This document shows positions 54,414 to 63,946 of a stretch of 64,000 bases of DNA, in pieces. The stretch is taken from positions 186,001 through 250,000 of the forward strand of contig NZ_JAJFZN010000001.1 of NCBI RefSeq assembly GCF_020731145.1, read 5' to 3'. Both the position numbers and the translations under genes were made by a program. Positions within the stretch are counted from its first letter, which is position 1; each line of letters starts with the position of its first letter. Under the pieces are notes generated by a model. That model worked only from the letters and a program-made list of their open reading frames with translations. It did no database searches and was not told the DNA's origin. Source of the DNA: Sneathiella sp. HT1-7 (GTDB lineage Bacteria > Pseudomonadota > Alphaproteobacteria > Sneathiellales > Sneathiellaceae).

Positions 54414-55997
54414 CTACGATGCTGCAGATAGAGGCGTTTCTTCCGTTTCCACTGGTGCTGATGGCAGCCATCTCAATACCGGATTACGCGCTGCGCCAGT
54501 TTCATCCAGCCGCCGCCGAGGTGCGAAATGCGGCGCACTGAGGAAATAGTCACTCTCTCCCGTCGTTGCCTTATCCAGCAGATGCCGCATGGCCCCGATA
54601 AACTGATCCAGAGTTTGTCGTGATTCGCTTTCTGTCGGCTCAATCAGCATGGCTCCGTGAACCACAAGCGGGAAATACATGGTCATCGGGTGATATCCTT
54701 CATCGATCATCGCCTTTGCAAGATCAAGTGTCGTCACCCCTGTGCCTTTTAACGTGCTATCGTCAAACAGGGCCTCATGCATACATATGCCTTCAAACGG
54801 CGAATGGAGCTTGTCATCTAAGCCTACCCGAATGTAGTTAGCATTAAGGACCGCATCTTCCGCAATCTGACGAAGTCCATCTGCGCCATGGCTCTGCATA
54901 TAAGCCAGTGCACGGATAAACATGCCCATCTGCCCATGATACCCCTTCATCCGGCCAAAACTTTGAACGGCGGCACCGCTCTTCTGCTCAACAAGATCAA
55001 AGCCATTTTCACCATGAGTTACGAAAGGGATCGGCGCGAAAGGTGCTAGGGCTTCAGAGAGAACAACGGGTCCCGAGCCAGGTCCACCGCCGCCATGCGG
55101 CGTGGAAAAGGTCTTATGCAGATTAATATGCATCGCATCAACACCAAGGTCGCCCGGACGAACCCGACCAAGAATGGCGTTGAGGTTGGCGCCGTCACAA
55201 TAGAAGTAGCCACCGACTTCATGCACCATATCGGCAATTTTCTTCACGTCTGTTTCGAACAGGCCGCAGGTATTCGGGTTCGTCAGCATGACTCCGGCGA
55301 CATCAGGACCAAGCTTGTCGGCGAAGGCGTCAAGATCCATCCGCCCGTCCTTTCGGGCCGGAACCGCATCCACCTTATAGCCGCAAAGCGCCGCCGTTGC
55401 CGGATTTGTACCATGAGCCGATTCCGGCACCAAAATGCGTGCCCGGCTCTCTCCGTTCGCTTCATGGGCCGCACGGATGGCCATTACACCACAAAGCTCT
55501 CCATGCGCACCAGCGGCTGGGGACATCGCAACCGCTGGCATACCGGTAATTGTCTTAAGCCAATGGGCCAGACTATCAACCAACTCCAAAGCTCCTTGAA
55601 CGGTGCTTGTCGGCTGCATGGGGTGCAGGTCGCCGAGTCCGGCAAGCCGGGCAACTTTTTCATTGATTCGCGGATTATGCTTCATAGTGCAGGACCCCAA
55701 AGGATAAAATCCTGCGTCGATCGCATAGTTTTGTCGGCTAAGCCTGACAAAATGCCGGAGGACCTGTGGTTCCGACAAATCGGGCAGTCCAATGGATCCT
55801 TTCCGCTCAATCCCGCCAAGGCGGCTCTTCACGGGCTGTGGGTCGGCCATATCGACACCAATTCTACCCGGAACGCCTTGTTCAAATATCAGAGGTGATT
55901 CAAGGTCGAGACCTTTATTTCCAGTATAAGTTTTAAGCGATGTCTCGCCTTCGGAAACTGCCGTCGGTTGCGTCGGGCGTCCTTTATTATTCAGCAT
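54414..55997 (-). CDS. gcvPB: Glycine dehydrogenase (decarboxylating) subunit 2
   Basis: 527-residue C-terminal half of the split P-protein, which decarboxylates glycine with PLP and loads the aminomethyl group on GcvH. The PLP lysine is in 'HINLHKTFSTPHGGGGPGSGP'; 'TNPNTCGLFE' and 'GANLNAILG' are family motifs. Its ATG shares one base with the gcvPA stop (TAATG). The last gene of the gcvT-gcvH-gcvPA-gcvPB operon. The two-subunit form is typical of Gram-positives and some alphaproteobacteria; E. coli has a single chain. Confidence 0.95.
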   Translation of the reverse strand: MLNNKGRPTQPTAVSEGETSLKTYTGNKGLDLESPLIFEQGVPGRIGVDMADPQPVKSRLGGIERKGSIGLPDLSEPQVLRHFVRLSRQNYAIDAGFYPLGSCTMKHNPRINEKVARLAGLGDLHPMQPTSTVQGALELVDSLAHWLKTITGMPAVAMSPAAGAHGELCGVMAIRAAHEANGESRARILVPESAHGTNPATAALCGYKVDAVPARKDGRMDLDAFADKLGPDVAGVMLTNPNTCGLFETDVKKIADMVHEVGGYFYCDGANLNAILGRVRPGDLGVDAMHINLHKTFSTPHGGGGPGSGPVVLSEALAPFAPIPFVTHGENGFDLVEQKSGAAVQSFGRMKGYHGQMGMFIRALAYMQSHGADGLRQIAEDAVLNANYIRVGLDDKLHSPFEGICMHEALFDDSTLKGTGVTTLDLAKAMIDEGYHPMTMYFPLVVHGAMLIEPTESESRQTLDQFIGAMRHLLDKATTGESDYFLSAPHFAPRRRLDETGAARNPVLRWLPSAPVETEETPLSAAS

Positions 55998-57340
55998 TAG
56001 AGCACCTCCTTCAACGCAACGACAAATTCATCCATATCCGAAGCCGAGCAAGTTTCAGTCGCCGCGACAAGAAGTAGATTCGTCATCTCCGGGTCATCCG
56101 GGATGAGGCGGGACACCGGTACGCCCCCAAGTATGCCCTTCTCACCAAGCTTTTCGACTGCGCTTGCTGCATTCATCGGCAGGCGAAGTGTAAATTCGTT
56201 GAAAAAGCTGTCGTTGAGAATCTCCACACCATCGATCACCTCGAGCTTTTCTGCAAGCGTGACGGCCTGTGAATGATTGAGTGAGGCCAGCTTCGTCAAG
56301 CCGTTCTCACCTAGAAGGCTCATATGAATCGTAAAGGCAAGGGAGCAGAGGCCGGCATTCGTACAAATATTACTTGTCGCCTTTTCACGGCGGATATGCT
56401 GCTCCCGCGTGGAGAGGGTCAGAACGAACCCACGCTTGCCATCCTGATCCACAGTCTGACCGCAAAGCCGACCTGGCATCTGCCGAACAAATTTCTGCCG
56501 CGTCGCAAGAAGACCTACATATGGTCCACCGTATGAAAGCGGCACGCCGATTGACTGCCCCTCCCCTGCGACAATATCCGCGCCCATTTCTCCGGGAGAT
56601 GTGATTGCGCCCAGCGACACCACTTCGTTCACCGCAACAACAAGGAGAGCACCCGAGGCGTGACATTTTTCCGCAAGCACGCTCAAGTCATGAAGTCGAC
56701 CGAAAAAATCCGGATTCTGTACAACTACACAGGCTATATCCGATCCAATGTGATCGTCGAAACTCTCCTCGCCCGAAACAGCGGATGGTAGATCGATTGT
56801 CTCAAACTCGGTAAATTGCAGCGTTGTATGGGTAACATCGCGGTAATGAGGATGCAGATTGCCGGAGATCACCGCCTTTTTTCGCCGTGTCACCCTGCAG
56901 GCCATCAAAACAGCCTCCGCACAGGATGTCGCGCCGTCATACATAGACGCGTTCGCGACTTCCATCCCCGTGATCAATGCCACTTGAGTCTGAAATTCGA
57001 ACAAGGCCTGAAGAGTACCCTGACTGATTTCCGGCTGATATGGCGTATAAGCCGTCAAAAATTCGGAGCGCTGGATAATATGGTCCGCAACAGAGGGAAC
57101 GTGATGCTGATAAGCGCCTGCTCCCAAAAAACAGGGGACCGAATAGGGCGAGAGATTCTTTGCCGCCAGTTTCCGGAAATTCTTCTCAACCACCATTTCA
57201 CTTTCATGAAGCGGCAAATCAAGCAAGCCCTCAAGACGGGCTTCTTCCGGGATATCGGTAAAGAGATCGTCAATCGATCCAACACCGATTTTCGTCAGCA
57301 TTTCATTCCGTTCCCGGTCGGTATGCGGCATATACCTCAT
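55997..57340 (-). CDS. gcvPA: Glycine dehydrogenase (decarboxylating) subunit 1
   Basis: 447-residue N-terminal half of the split P-protein. 'CFLGAGAYQHHVPSVADHIIQRSEFLTAYTPYQPEISQGTLQALFEFQT' and 'ATSNICTNAGLCSL' are diagnostic; 'MYDGATSCAEAVLMA' is the PLP-site region. It pairs with gcvPB to form the active enzyme. The start overlaps the gcvH stop by 4 bases (ATGA), which gives coupled translation. Confidence 0.95.
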   Translation of the reverse strand: MRYMPHTDRERNEMLTKIGVGSIDDLFTDIPEEARLEGLLDLPLHESEMVVEKNFRKLAAKNLSPYSVPCFLGAGAYQHHVPSVADHIIQRSEFLTAYTPYQPEISQGTLQALFEFQTQVALITGMEVANASMYDGATSCAEAVLMACRVTRRKKAVISGNLHPHYRDVTHTTLQFTEFETIDLPSAVSGEESFDDHIGSDIACVVVQNPDFFGRLHDLSVLAEKCHASGALLVVAVNEVVSLGAITSPGEMGADIVAGEGQSIGVPLSYGGPYVGLLATRQKFVRQMPGRLCGQTVDQDGKRGFVLTLSTREQHIRREKATSNICTNAGLCSLAFTIHMSLLGENGLTKLASLNHSQAVTLAEKLEVIDGVEILNDSFFNEFTLRLPMNAASAVEKLGEKGILGGVPVSRLIPDDPEMTNLLLVAATETCSASDMDEFVVALKEVL

Positions 57341-57714
57341 TCGTCGAGACCTTCGATAAATGTTTTATAGGCGGCTTCATCCATCAGGTCGTTCAATTCC
57401 GCACTATTCGTTACGCGGACTTTAGCAAACCATCCGCCTTTCATAGCATCCTCGTTGACCACGGTTGGCGCGCCTTCCAACTCAGCGTTGACATCAACGA
57501 TTTCACCGCTCACCGGGGAATAAACTTCTGATGCTGCTTTCACGCTTTCGACTACTGCGAGTTCATCTCCCTTGGTAATTTCATCGCCTACCGTCGGGAC
57601 TTCGACATAGACCACGTCGCCCAGCTGCCCCTGAGCATAATCGCTGATGCCGATCGTCGCCACGTCGCCTTCGAGCAGCACCCATTCATGATCTTCTGTA
57701 AATTTGTAAGACAT
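57337..57714 (-). CDS. gcvH: Glycine cleavage system H protein
   Basis: 125 residues; the lipoyl carrier that shuttles the aminomethyl group between P, T and L proteins. Lipoyl lysine K59 lies in 'VVESVKAASEVYSP', followed by 'VSGEIVDVNAELEGAPTVVN' and the conserved G-G-W-F C-terminal end. It lies between gcvT and gcvPA, 4-base overlap with the latter. Confidence 0.97.
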   Translation of the reverse strand: MSYKFTEDHEWVLLEGDVATIGISDYAQGQLGDVVYVEVPTVGDEITKGDELAVVESVKAASEVYSPVSGEIVDVNAELEGAPTVVNEDAMKGGWFAKVRVTNSAELNDLMDEAAYKTFIEGLDE

Positions 57715-57735
57715 TCATTACTCTCCAGTGAAAAA

Positions 57736-58845
57736 TTATCCTCGATAATAGCGCTGCTCGACGAACGGCATTTTCGCAACCACGGCGGGGCGAGACTTAC
57801 CTCTGACAAGCAAATTTATTTTCGTTCCAACGGCTGAAAAATCAAGTGGGACATAGCCCATCGCGATGGGAATTCCAAGGCTGGGAGAAAACCCACCAGA
57901 CGTAATTTCACCGATGGTCTCTCCCGCTTCATTTGTAATTACCGTATGTTCGCGTGCAGGCGCACGACCTTCAGGTAAAATACCCACGCGTTTCATCGCC
58001 GGGTTATTCGCGATGTCGGCCTGAATAATATCCGCACCGGGAAATCCGCCCTCAATGCGGCGGCGCTTGCTGATCGCCCAGATCAAACCGGCCGAGATCG
58101 GCGTTGTCACTTCGTTAAGGTCGTGGCCATAAAGGCACAGCCCCGCCTCCAGACGGAGCGAATCACGTGCGCCAAGGCCAATTGGCATTACTTCGGTTTC
58201 GTCCAACAGCTTCCGACATATCTCCTCTGCCTGATCATTCGGGATGGAAATCTCGAATCCGTCTTCGCCCGTGTATCCAGAACGGGTCACGAAACAGGGA
58301 ACACCATCTATTTCAACTTCGCGATAGTTCATAAAAGACATAGCGACGACTTCCGGTGCATACCGCGCGAGGACGTCGACTGCTTTTGGACCTTGCAGAG
58401 CGACAAGAGCTCTATCAGTCAGCTCTGTGACCTCAGCCTTACCTGCAAGCCCGCCTGTCAGCAGCGCGATGTCCTGTTCCTTACAGGCGGCGTTCACAAC
58501 AACGAAGAGATCATTCTCTCGCCGGGTGACGATAAGATCATCCAGAATGCCGCCCTGATCATTTGTGAGAAAGCTATAGCGCATCTCGCCCGCCGAAAGC
58601 GCCTGAATATCCCCAGGAATAAGTGCCTCGATAGCTCTCGCAGGATTTTCGCCCGAAATAACCACCTGCCCCATATGGGAAACATCGAAAAGCCCGGCCG
58701 CCTCCCGGGTATGCAAATGCTCATTCAGAATACCGGCAGGATATTGCACAGGCATGTCGTAGCCCGCAAACGGCACCATCTTGGCGCCGAGTTCGACATG
58801 CAAATTGTAAAGGACGGTTTTTTTCGTCGACGAAGTTTCACTCAT
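57736..58845 (-). CDS. gcvT: Glycine cleavage system T protein (aminomethyltransferase)
   Basis: 369 residues from ATG 58845, with AGGG 7 bases upstream; an in-frame start at 58887 falls in the riboswitch expression platform and is unlikely. It transfers the methylene group from GcvH to tetrahydrofolate and frees ammonia. 'VPFAGYDMPVQYPAGILNEHLHTREAAGLFDVSHMGQ' is the folate-site lead, 'SGYTGEDGFEI' and 'GLGARDSLRLEAGLCLYGHDL' the core. First gene of the operon and directly controlled by the glycine riboswitch upstream. Confidence 0.96.
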   Translation of the reverse strand: MSETSSTKKTVLYNLHVELGAKMVPFAGYDMPVQYPAGILNEHLHTREAAGLFDVSHMGQVVISGENPARAIEALIPGDIQALSAGEMRYSFLTNDQGGILDDLIVTRRENDLFVVVNAACKEQDIALLTGGLAGKAEVTELTDRALVALQGPKAVDVLARYAPEVVAMSFMNYREVEIDGVPCFVTRSGYTGEDGFEISIPNDQAEEICRKLLDETEVMPIGLGARDSLRLEAGLCLYGHDLNEVTTPISAGLIWAISKRRRIEGGFPGADIIQADIANNPAMKRVGILPEGRAPAREHTVITNEAGETIGEITSGGFSPSLGIPIAMGYVPLDFSAVGTKINLLVRGKSRPAVVAKMPFVEQRYYRG

Positions 58846-58902
58846 AGGACAACCCTGGTTGCGGACAAAAGCCAAATTCTCCAGCAAAAACCCGCTGGAT
58901 TG

Positions 58903-59092
58903 ACCCCCTCTGTCCTATAACCTGAGAGAATTGACGATGTTGGCAACTGCCATATCGCTTACCCCTTCGGTGAAATTACATACGTAATTTGCTTTCCAGA
59001 GTTTCATCCCCCTGCGGTCCGGTTGCCTGAGAGTTTCCGGGGTGGTTGCTCCTTCGGCGATGGCTCATAACGACCATCTCTCCCGCGGGGAT
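58903..59092 (-). ncRNA. Tandem glycine riboswitch
   Basis: On the minus strand two aptamers are seen in series. The first has GGGAGAGA (59090-59076), GCCGAAGGAGCAA (near 59060-59048) and CTCTCAGGC (near 59037-59029). The second has ATGAAACTCTGGAAAG, ACCGAAGGGGTAAG and TCTCTCAGG, ending in GGACAGAGG about 60 bases before gcvT. Both halves match the gcvT RNA element consensus, so glycine should switch on gcvT-gcvH-gcvPA-gcvPB. Confidence 0.95.
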
Positions 59093-59163
59093 CGACTGAA
59101 TATCCGCGCGATAATAATGTCGATTTAAGAATAGTCAAACAACTATTGGCCTCACGCCCGTAA

Positions 59164-59730
59164 TTAGCTCTGCAATTCCAACTGCTCACGTGTGAGCTGA
59201 AATCCGATGATAATTACATAATCCCCCCCGGTCTTAAGGCCGGTCAAGGGGATGCGTTGTTCCAGTTCTTCCTGAACAGTGGCACGACGACGACCTTCCT
59301 CAACCTCGACCGGGCTATAGAAAATTTTCTTGGCGATAATCTCGCCCGTTCTTTCCGCTATAGCGACAAAAAAAGGAAATTCCTCTGTCTGGCTGGTCGC
59401 AGCCGGTCCCTTGGTCGCCCCTATGCGCAGGATGAGCTCAACAACAACGGCTGTGTCATCGTCCACATACTGGCATTGGCCACTAAATGGGACGATGATG
59501 CCTTCAAATTGAACGTCAACAAGGTCGCGCCCCTCCCCTTCACGAAAGATAGTGATGGTCTCTGCACCGGGTAGCACTTCCACCCGTGGGCAGGGAAGTG
59601 GTGGTTTAGAGCTGCCGAAAATGCTGAATATATCTGTATCGACACTACCGCTGCAAGCTGATGTAATTAGCAGTGGAACAGTCAGAAAACATGCGCGTAA
59701 AGATGTATTTATGAATTTGAGACTAGGCAT
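59164..59730 (-). CDS. Predicted lipoprotein of unknown function
   Basis: 188 residues with a lipoprotein signal ('FLTVPLLITSAC', lipobox I-T-S-A-C near 26). The mature part is acidic and beta-rich: 'CPRVEVLPGAETITIFREGEGRDLVDVQFEGIIVPFSGQCQYVDDDTAVVVELILRIGATKGPA', then 'FPFFVAIAERTGEIIAKKIFYSPVEV', and a final 'YVIIIGFQLTREQL'. Two further Cys (about 47 and 86) could pair. I know similar alphaproteobacterial hypotheticals with this layout but no function. It is upstream of, and on the same strand as, the riboswitch and gcv operon. Confidence 0.75.
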   Translation of the reverse strand: MPSLKFINTSLRACFLTVPLLITSACSGSVDTDIFSIFGSSKPPLPCPRVEVLPGAETITIFREGEGRDLVDVQFEGIIVPFSGQCQYVDDDTAVVVELILRIGATKGPAATSQTEEFPFFVAIAERTGEIIAKKIFYSPVEVEEGRRRATVQEELEQRIPLTGLKTGGDYVIIIGFQLTREQLELQS

Positions 59731-60002
59731 AATGTTAATGTACCGGCGTATAAGGAACTAAAGAGTATTTTGGACGCTATCGCAAACGGCAAGACACCAG
59801 CCTGCATATGTCCAAAGAAATACAGATTTTCGGACGACGGCGCAATTGTTGCCATCATCATTTGAATTTACCTCGCCTAGATATGGCATTACCCTTGAAA
59901 CTGTTGTATGAGTTCGGCAAATCTAGGATGGTCCAGCGGAATTAGCAAGTTTTCACGGTCCGCAGGAATATTCTATGAACCAATTCAGGCTTGGAAGCAA
60001 TT

Positions 60003-60962
60003 ATGGATAGATCAGAACGGACATTGCTATTGGCGGCGCCGCGCGGTTTTTGCGCTGGCGTGGACCGTGCGATCCAAATTGTTGAAAGAGCCCTCGAAAA
60101 ATATGGCGCGCCGGTCTATGTCCGCCATGAAATTGTGCATAATCGTTTCGTTGTCGAAAACCTCGAAAAGAAGGGGGCAGTCTTCGTTGACGAACTGGCG
60201 GATATACCAAAAGACGTTCCTGTGATTTTTTCAGCCCACGGTGTCGCAAAATCAGTACCGGCCGAGGCGGAGAACCGCAAAATGTTCTATATCGACGCTA
60301 CCTGCCCGCTTGTCAGCAAAGTGCATCGGGAAGCGGAACGCCACGAACGGGACAATCATGAGATTATCCTGATTGGTCATCGCGGTCATCCTGAAGTAAT
60401 CGGAACGATGGGACAACTTGCCGAGGGTCAGATCAGCCTCATTGAAACGGCGGAAGAGGCAAGATCCTTTACCCAAAAGCAGGTTGGGAAAAGCTTGGCT
60501 TATCTCACTCAAACAACACTTTCCGTTGATGAAACAGCAGAAATTGTTGGCATTCTTAAGAAGCGCTTTCCGTCGATTGAGAGCCCCAGAAAAGAAGATA
60601 TTTGCTACGCAACAACCAATCGTCAGGCAGCCGTGAAAATTCTTGCTGAGCGCTGTGACGGGATGCTGGTTATCGGCGCGCCAAATTCCTCCAATTCGAT
60701 GCGTCTGGTTGAGGTGGCGGAAAAGTCCGGCTGTCGTCAAGTAGCCCTTGTTCAACGGGCCTCGGATATTCCTTGGGACAGTCTTCAGAACGCATTCACA
60801 ATTGGTATCACAGCCGGAGCATCCGCCCCGGAAACACTTGTCGAAGAGGTGGTCGAGGCCTTCTCACAACGATTCAGCATTACGGTGGAGGAAATAGTCA
60901 CCAATCAGGAACAGGTGGTTTTCAAGATGCCCAAAATTCTGGAACCAGAGGCCATGAAGTAG
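60003..60962 (+). CDS. ispH: 4-hydroxy-3-methylbut-2-enyl diphosphate reductase
   Basis: Last step of the MEP isoprenoid pathway: a 4Fe-4S enzyme making IPP and DMAPP from HMBPP. 319 residues from ATG 60003, with GGAAG 6 bases upstream. Three cluster Cys lie in '[19 protein letters not shown]', '[15 protein letters not shown]' and '[10 protein letters not shown]'; '[17 protein letters not shown]' and '[16 protein letters not shown]' complete the substrate site. thrB starts 3 bases after its stop, so the two are one transcript. Confidence 0.97.
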   Translation: MDRSERTLLLAAPRGFCAGVDRAIQIVERALEKYGAPVYVRHEIVHNRFVVENLEKKGAVFVDELADIPKDVPVIFSAHGVAKSVPAEAENRKMFYIDATCPLVSKVHREAERHERDNHEIILIGHRGHPEVIGTMGQLAEGQISLIETAEEARSFTQKQVGKSLAYLTQTTLSVDETAEIVGILKKRFPSIESPRKEDICYATTNRQAAVKILAERCDGMLVIGAPNSSNSMRLVEVAEKSGCRQVALVQRASDIPWDSLQNAFTIGITAGASAPETLVEEVVEAFSQRFSITVEEIVTNQEQVVFKMPKILEPEAMK

Positions 60963-60965
60963 TTT

Positions 60966-61931
60966 ATGGCAGTATATACTGACATTTCCGACGATGAGCT
61001 GGATGACATGCTGGATCAATATGATCTGGGTCAGGCGCTGTCGTGCAAAGGCATCGCAGAGGGCGTAGAAAATTCCAACTATTTGCTCCATACAGAAGCT
61101 GGCTATTACATCCTTACACTTTATGAAAAGCGGGTAAATGCTGAAGATCTGCCGTTTTTCTTAGGACTGATGGAGCATTTGGCCGCTGGCGGTTTTATGT
61201 CGCCCCGGCCCATTGCTGCGAAAGACGGCAGCAGCCTAAAACAGGTTGCCGGGCGTCCTGCTGCAATTATCGAATTTCTTGATGGTCGCTCAGTCAAACG
61301 GGTAACGCCACAGCACTGCAATCTTCTGGGACAAGCATTGGCGCAGCTTCATACGATCGGCAGTGATTTCAAGATGACGCGTGTTAATACACTCTCCCTG
61401 TCGAGCTGGCGGCCTTTGTATGAAGCCTGCATGAAAAGCGGCATGGGCCAATCGGATGCGCGGATTTTTCCTGAAATTGAGGTGGAAATCACATTCCTCG
61501 AAAATCACTGGCCAACCGATCTGCCAAGTGGCGTAATCCACGCGGATTTATTCCCGGATAATATCTTTTTTCTACAAGACAAAGTGAGCGGAGTTATCGA
61601 CTACTATTTCGCCTGTAGCGATTTCTTTGCCTATGATCTTGCCATCTGTGTGAACGCCTGGTGCTTTGAAAATGACGGCAGTTTCAACATCACAAAGGCG
61701 CGAAAACTGTTGAATGGCTATCGGGAAGTTCGGGACTTCTCACAGCAGGAGCTCGAATTTTTGCCTCTACTTTGTCGTGGCGCAGCGATCAGGTTTCTCC
61801 TGACCCGCCATTACGACTGGATCAACCAGATTGAAGGGGCGCTGGTTAAACCCAAGGACCCTATGGAATATCTCAAAAAACTACAATTTCACCAAGCGGT
61901 TAAAAATGTCGCCGCATACGGCCTCGACTAA
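60966..61931 (+). CDS. thrB: Homoserine kinase, APH-fold type
   Basis: 321 residues; phosphorylates L-homoserine in threonine synthesis. This is the aminoglycoside-phosphotransferase-fold form (ThrB2) common in alphaproteobacteria, not the GHMP type. The 'GIAEGVENSNYLLHTEAGYYILTLYEKRV' glycine-loop and Lys region, the catalytic 'GVIHADLFPDNIFF' (H-x-D-x4-N) and 'GVIDYYFACSDFFAYDLAICVNAW' (metal Asp) are complete. It follows ispH by 3 bases. Its end is 15 bases from the converging cheZ gene. Confidence 0.95.
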   Translation: MAVYTDISDDELDDMLDQYDLGQALSCKGIAEGVENSNYLLHTEAGYYILTLYEKRVNAEDLPFFLGLMEHLAAGGFMSPRPIAAKDGSSLKQVAGRPAAIIEFLDGRSVKRVTPQHCNLLGQALAQLHTIGSDFKMTRVNTLSLSSWRPLYEACMKSGMGQSDARIFPEIEVEITFLENHWPTDLPSGVIHADLFPDNIFFLQDKVSGVIDYYFACSDFFAYDLAICVNAWCFENDGSFNITKARKLLNGYREVRDFSQQELEFLPLLCRGAAIRFLLTRHYDWINQIEGALVKPKDPMEYLKKLQFHQAVKNVAAYGLD

Positions 61932-61946
61932 AAACTCTCGCGGAAA

Positions 61947-62666
61947 TCAATCGAACAGGGAATCAATTTCGTCCTGTGAAATTTCGTGACCTTCTGGCCG
62001 TGGGCCACTTAATTCAACATCCTCATCGAATTGCGGTTCTAGCTCAGCAACCTCAAGTTCCTCAAGTTCATCCTCACCGCCGAGAATATCGATCATCTTG
62101 CTGATCCTCTCGTCGACAAAGCTCAAGGTAGTCACAACCTTGGAAATCCGCTGACCAGTAACATCCTGAAAGTTACAGGCTTCGTAAATCTTCATTACCG
62201 CAGCACTGATTGCCTCTATGCTCTCAACCTCCTCCGGGGAGCTTGTATGCAGTTGGAGGCTCTCGTTCTTGTCTTCTATCGTTTCAACAGCTTCAAGAAT
62301 GGCATTGGTTGCATTCTCCGTATCACCGACAACCGCATCAAGCTGGTCGGTAACTGAATTAATTTTCTGCCCCTTCTTTGAAGAACTGAGTGAGGCAATT
62401 TCACGGCGAGTTTCGAGGATAACATCAGAAAGTTCCTGCAATTCCTGGCGTAATATTCCCAGCTCTTCTGTCGCTTTCACTTCTTCAGAATCGCTCTCCG
62501 GTACGACAATCTTTTCATCTTGGCCAAGTTGAACCTTGATGTCGTTAAGAGCATCAATGATCTCATGATATTGGTTGTCCGTTATTCCCTCATTCGTAAA
62601 AGCAGGATCTATTGAAACGCCCGAGCCAAATTGTTTAATTTCTGCGGAGAATAGTTTTTTCTGCAT
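61947..62666 (-). CDS. cheZ: CheZ-like CheY-P phosphatase
   Basis: 239 residues, mostly long helices as in CheZ. The active-site motif is N-F-Q-D-V-T-G-Q-R (165-173): D168 and Q172 correspond to D143 and Q147 of the E. coli enzyme. The C-terminal 'SQDEIDSLFD' is the helix that CheZ uses to bind CheY, separated by an acidic linker (195-225). It dephosphorylates CheY-P to end chemotactic signalling. No other che gene is near. CheZ is not the usual signal-termination route in alphaproteobacteria, so this is a modest taxonomic marker. Confidence 0.88.
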   Translation of the reverse strand: MQKKLFSAEIKQFGSGVSIDPAFTNEGITDNQYHEIIDALNDIKVQLGQDEKIVVPESDSEEVKATEELGILRQELQELSDVILETRREIASLSSSKKGQKINSVTDQLDAVVGDTENATNAILEAVETIEDKNESLQLHTSSPEEVESIEAISAAVMKIYEACNFQDVTGQRISKVVTTLSFVDERISKMIDILGGEDELEELEVAELEPQFDEDVELSGPRPEGHEISQDEIDSLFD

Positions 62667-62855
62667 CTTGCCAACTCGAATCTATTAATTTTAGTTTTCT
62701 GCAAGGGTAACGGCCTCGCTTTCAATATAATTGCCAGAAATGCGCTAACATTAGGTTAAAATTACATTTTCTCGAAGTTTGCCGACTCAGGGCATACATG
62801 CTAAAGCCGGGCAGTTGAGATTAGTCGCGTATCGCCACGGTTCAGGAGCTTGTTT

Positions 62856-63299
62856 ATGTCAGAAAATATTGTTGTAATTTACACGGACGGCGCCTGTTCC
62901 GGTAATCCGGGTCCCGGGGGATGGGGTGCCCTTTTAAAGTATCAAGGCAAAACAAAAGAACTATGCGGGGGAGAAGCGGAAACAACGAACAACCGTATGG
63001 AACTGACCGCCGCTATTATGGCGATTAATTCACTAAAGCGCCGTTCTACAGTCGAGCTACATACCGACAGCACTTATGTGAAAGACGGTATTACCAAATG
63101 GATGATTGGGTGGAAAAAGAACGGCTGGAAAACGGCCGCCAGAAAACCAGTAAAAAACAAGGACCTCTGGCTCGCGTTGGATGAGGCCATATCAAATCAT
63201 CAAATCAGTTGGAAATGGGTCAAAGGCCACGCAGGTGATCCCGGCAATGAAAAAGCCGATCAGCTCGCCAATGAAGGTATGAAAAAATTTAAGCGCTAA
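62856..63299 (+). CDS. rnhA: Ribonuclease HI
   Basis: 147 residues from ATG 62856, with AGGAG 7 bases upstream; TTG 62850 is a less likely start. It degrades RNA in RNA-DNA hybrids. The active site is complete: '[17 protein letters not shown]' (D11), 'NNRMELTAA' (Glu), '[12 protein letters not shown]' (Asp) and '[10 protein letters not shown]' (last Asp), with '[13 protein letters not shown]' as the His loop. The usual position near ispH-thrB in alphaproteobacteria. Confidence 0.97.
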   Translation: MSENIVVIYTDGACSGNPGPGGWGALLKYQGKTKELCGGEAETTNNRMELTAAIMAINSLKRRSTVELHTDSTYVKDGITKWMIGWKKNGWKTAARKPVKNKDLWLALDEAISNHQISWKWVKGHAGDPGNEKADQLANEGMKKFKR

Positions 63300-63329
63300 C
63301 GGGCGCAACCATCACAGACAAGTCACAAT

Positions 63330-63351
63330 GGGGAAGGCAACCGCCCTCCCC
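63330..63351. terminator. Hairpin between convergent rnhA and peroxiredoxin genes
   Basis: GGGGAAGGC-AACC-GCCCTCCCC, one mismatch in a 9-bp stem. No T-run follows on either side, so it may be a rho-linked or bidirectional stop. Confidence 0.4.
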
Positions 63352-63365
63352 GATGAGAAAAACAA

Positions 63366-63845
63366 TCAGAGCTGACCCAGCAAGGTTTCAGCGTCGGATA
63401 CCTCGAAACCACCGGTTTCTTCAAGGTTAAGCTGTGTTACAACGCCATCGTCAACAACCATGGAATAACGACGGGAGCGAACACCAAGCCCGGCACCGGA
63501 GGCATCGAATTCAGCCCCGATAGCCTTGGTAAAGGCCGCATCCGGGTCTGCAACCATTTTAATGCTGCCCGCGTTGTGATCCTTACCCCAAGAGGCCATC
63601 ACAAAAGGGTCATTCACGGAAAGACAGACGATATCGCTCACGCCTTTTGACGTTAAATTCGCCGTATTATCTACAAAACCAGGCAGGTGCTTTGCCGAAC
63701 AAGTGGGCGTATAGGCACCGGGCACTGCGAACAAAGCAACTTTCTTGCCGCCAAAGAGATCCGCTGTCGATACTTTCGTCGGTCCTTTTTCGGTCATCAT
63801 CATTAATTCGGCATTTGGAAGTTTGTCACCAACTGATATCGTCAT
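63366..63845 (-). CDS. Peroxiredoxin (Prx5 type)
   Basis: 159 residues; reduces hydrogen or organic peroxides. The peroxidatic Cys is C49 in 'VPGAYTPTCSAKHLPGFVDN' with T46 two residues before it, the Prx5/AhpE-like P-x3-T-x2-C pattern. 'GVSDIVCLSVNDPFVMASWGKDH' and 'RSRRYSMVVDDGVVTQLNLEE' are typical of the Prx5 group. No glutaredoxin domain is fused. GGGAAC precedes ATG 63845. Commonly the neighbour of rnhA in this lineage. Confidence 0.95.
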   Translation of the reverse strand: MTISVGDKLPNAELMMMTEKGPTKVSTADLFGGKKVALFAVPGAYTPTCSAKHLPGFVDNTANLTSKGVSDIVCLSVNDPFVMASWGKDHNAGSIKMVADPDAAFTKAIGAEFDASGAGLGVRSRRYSMVVDDGVVTQLNLEETGGFEVSDAETLLGQL

Positions 63846-63946
63846 TTCTGTTCCCTATTCTTAAATAATCGCATAATTCAGCCCCGCCACTTTAACATAA
63901 TGATGTAGGCGAAAATAAAAAGTTTCAATTACAGCTATTCTGAATT

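Noticed and set aside
55095-55898. 267-codon plus-strand frame inside gcvPB
   Set aside because: gcvPB on the minus strand has full PLP motifs and operon coupling; the plus-strand frame is an antisense shadow.
58123-58920. 265-codon plus-strand frame opposite gcvT
   Set aside because: Antisense to a well-supported gcvT and running into the riboswitch; no recognisable protein features.
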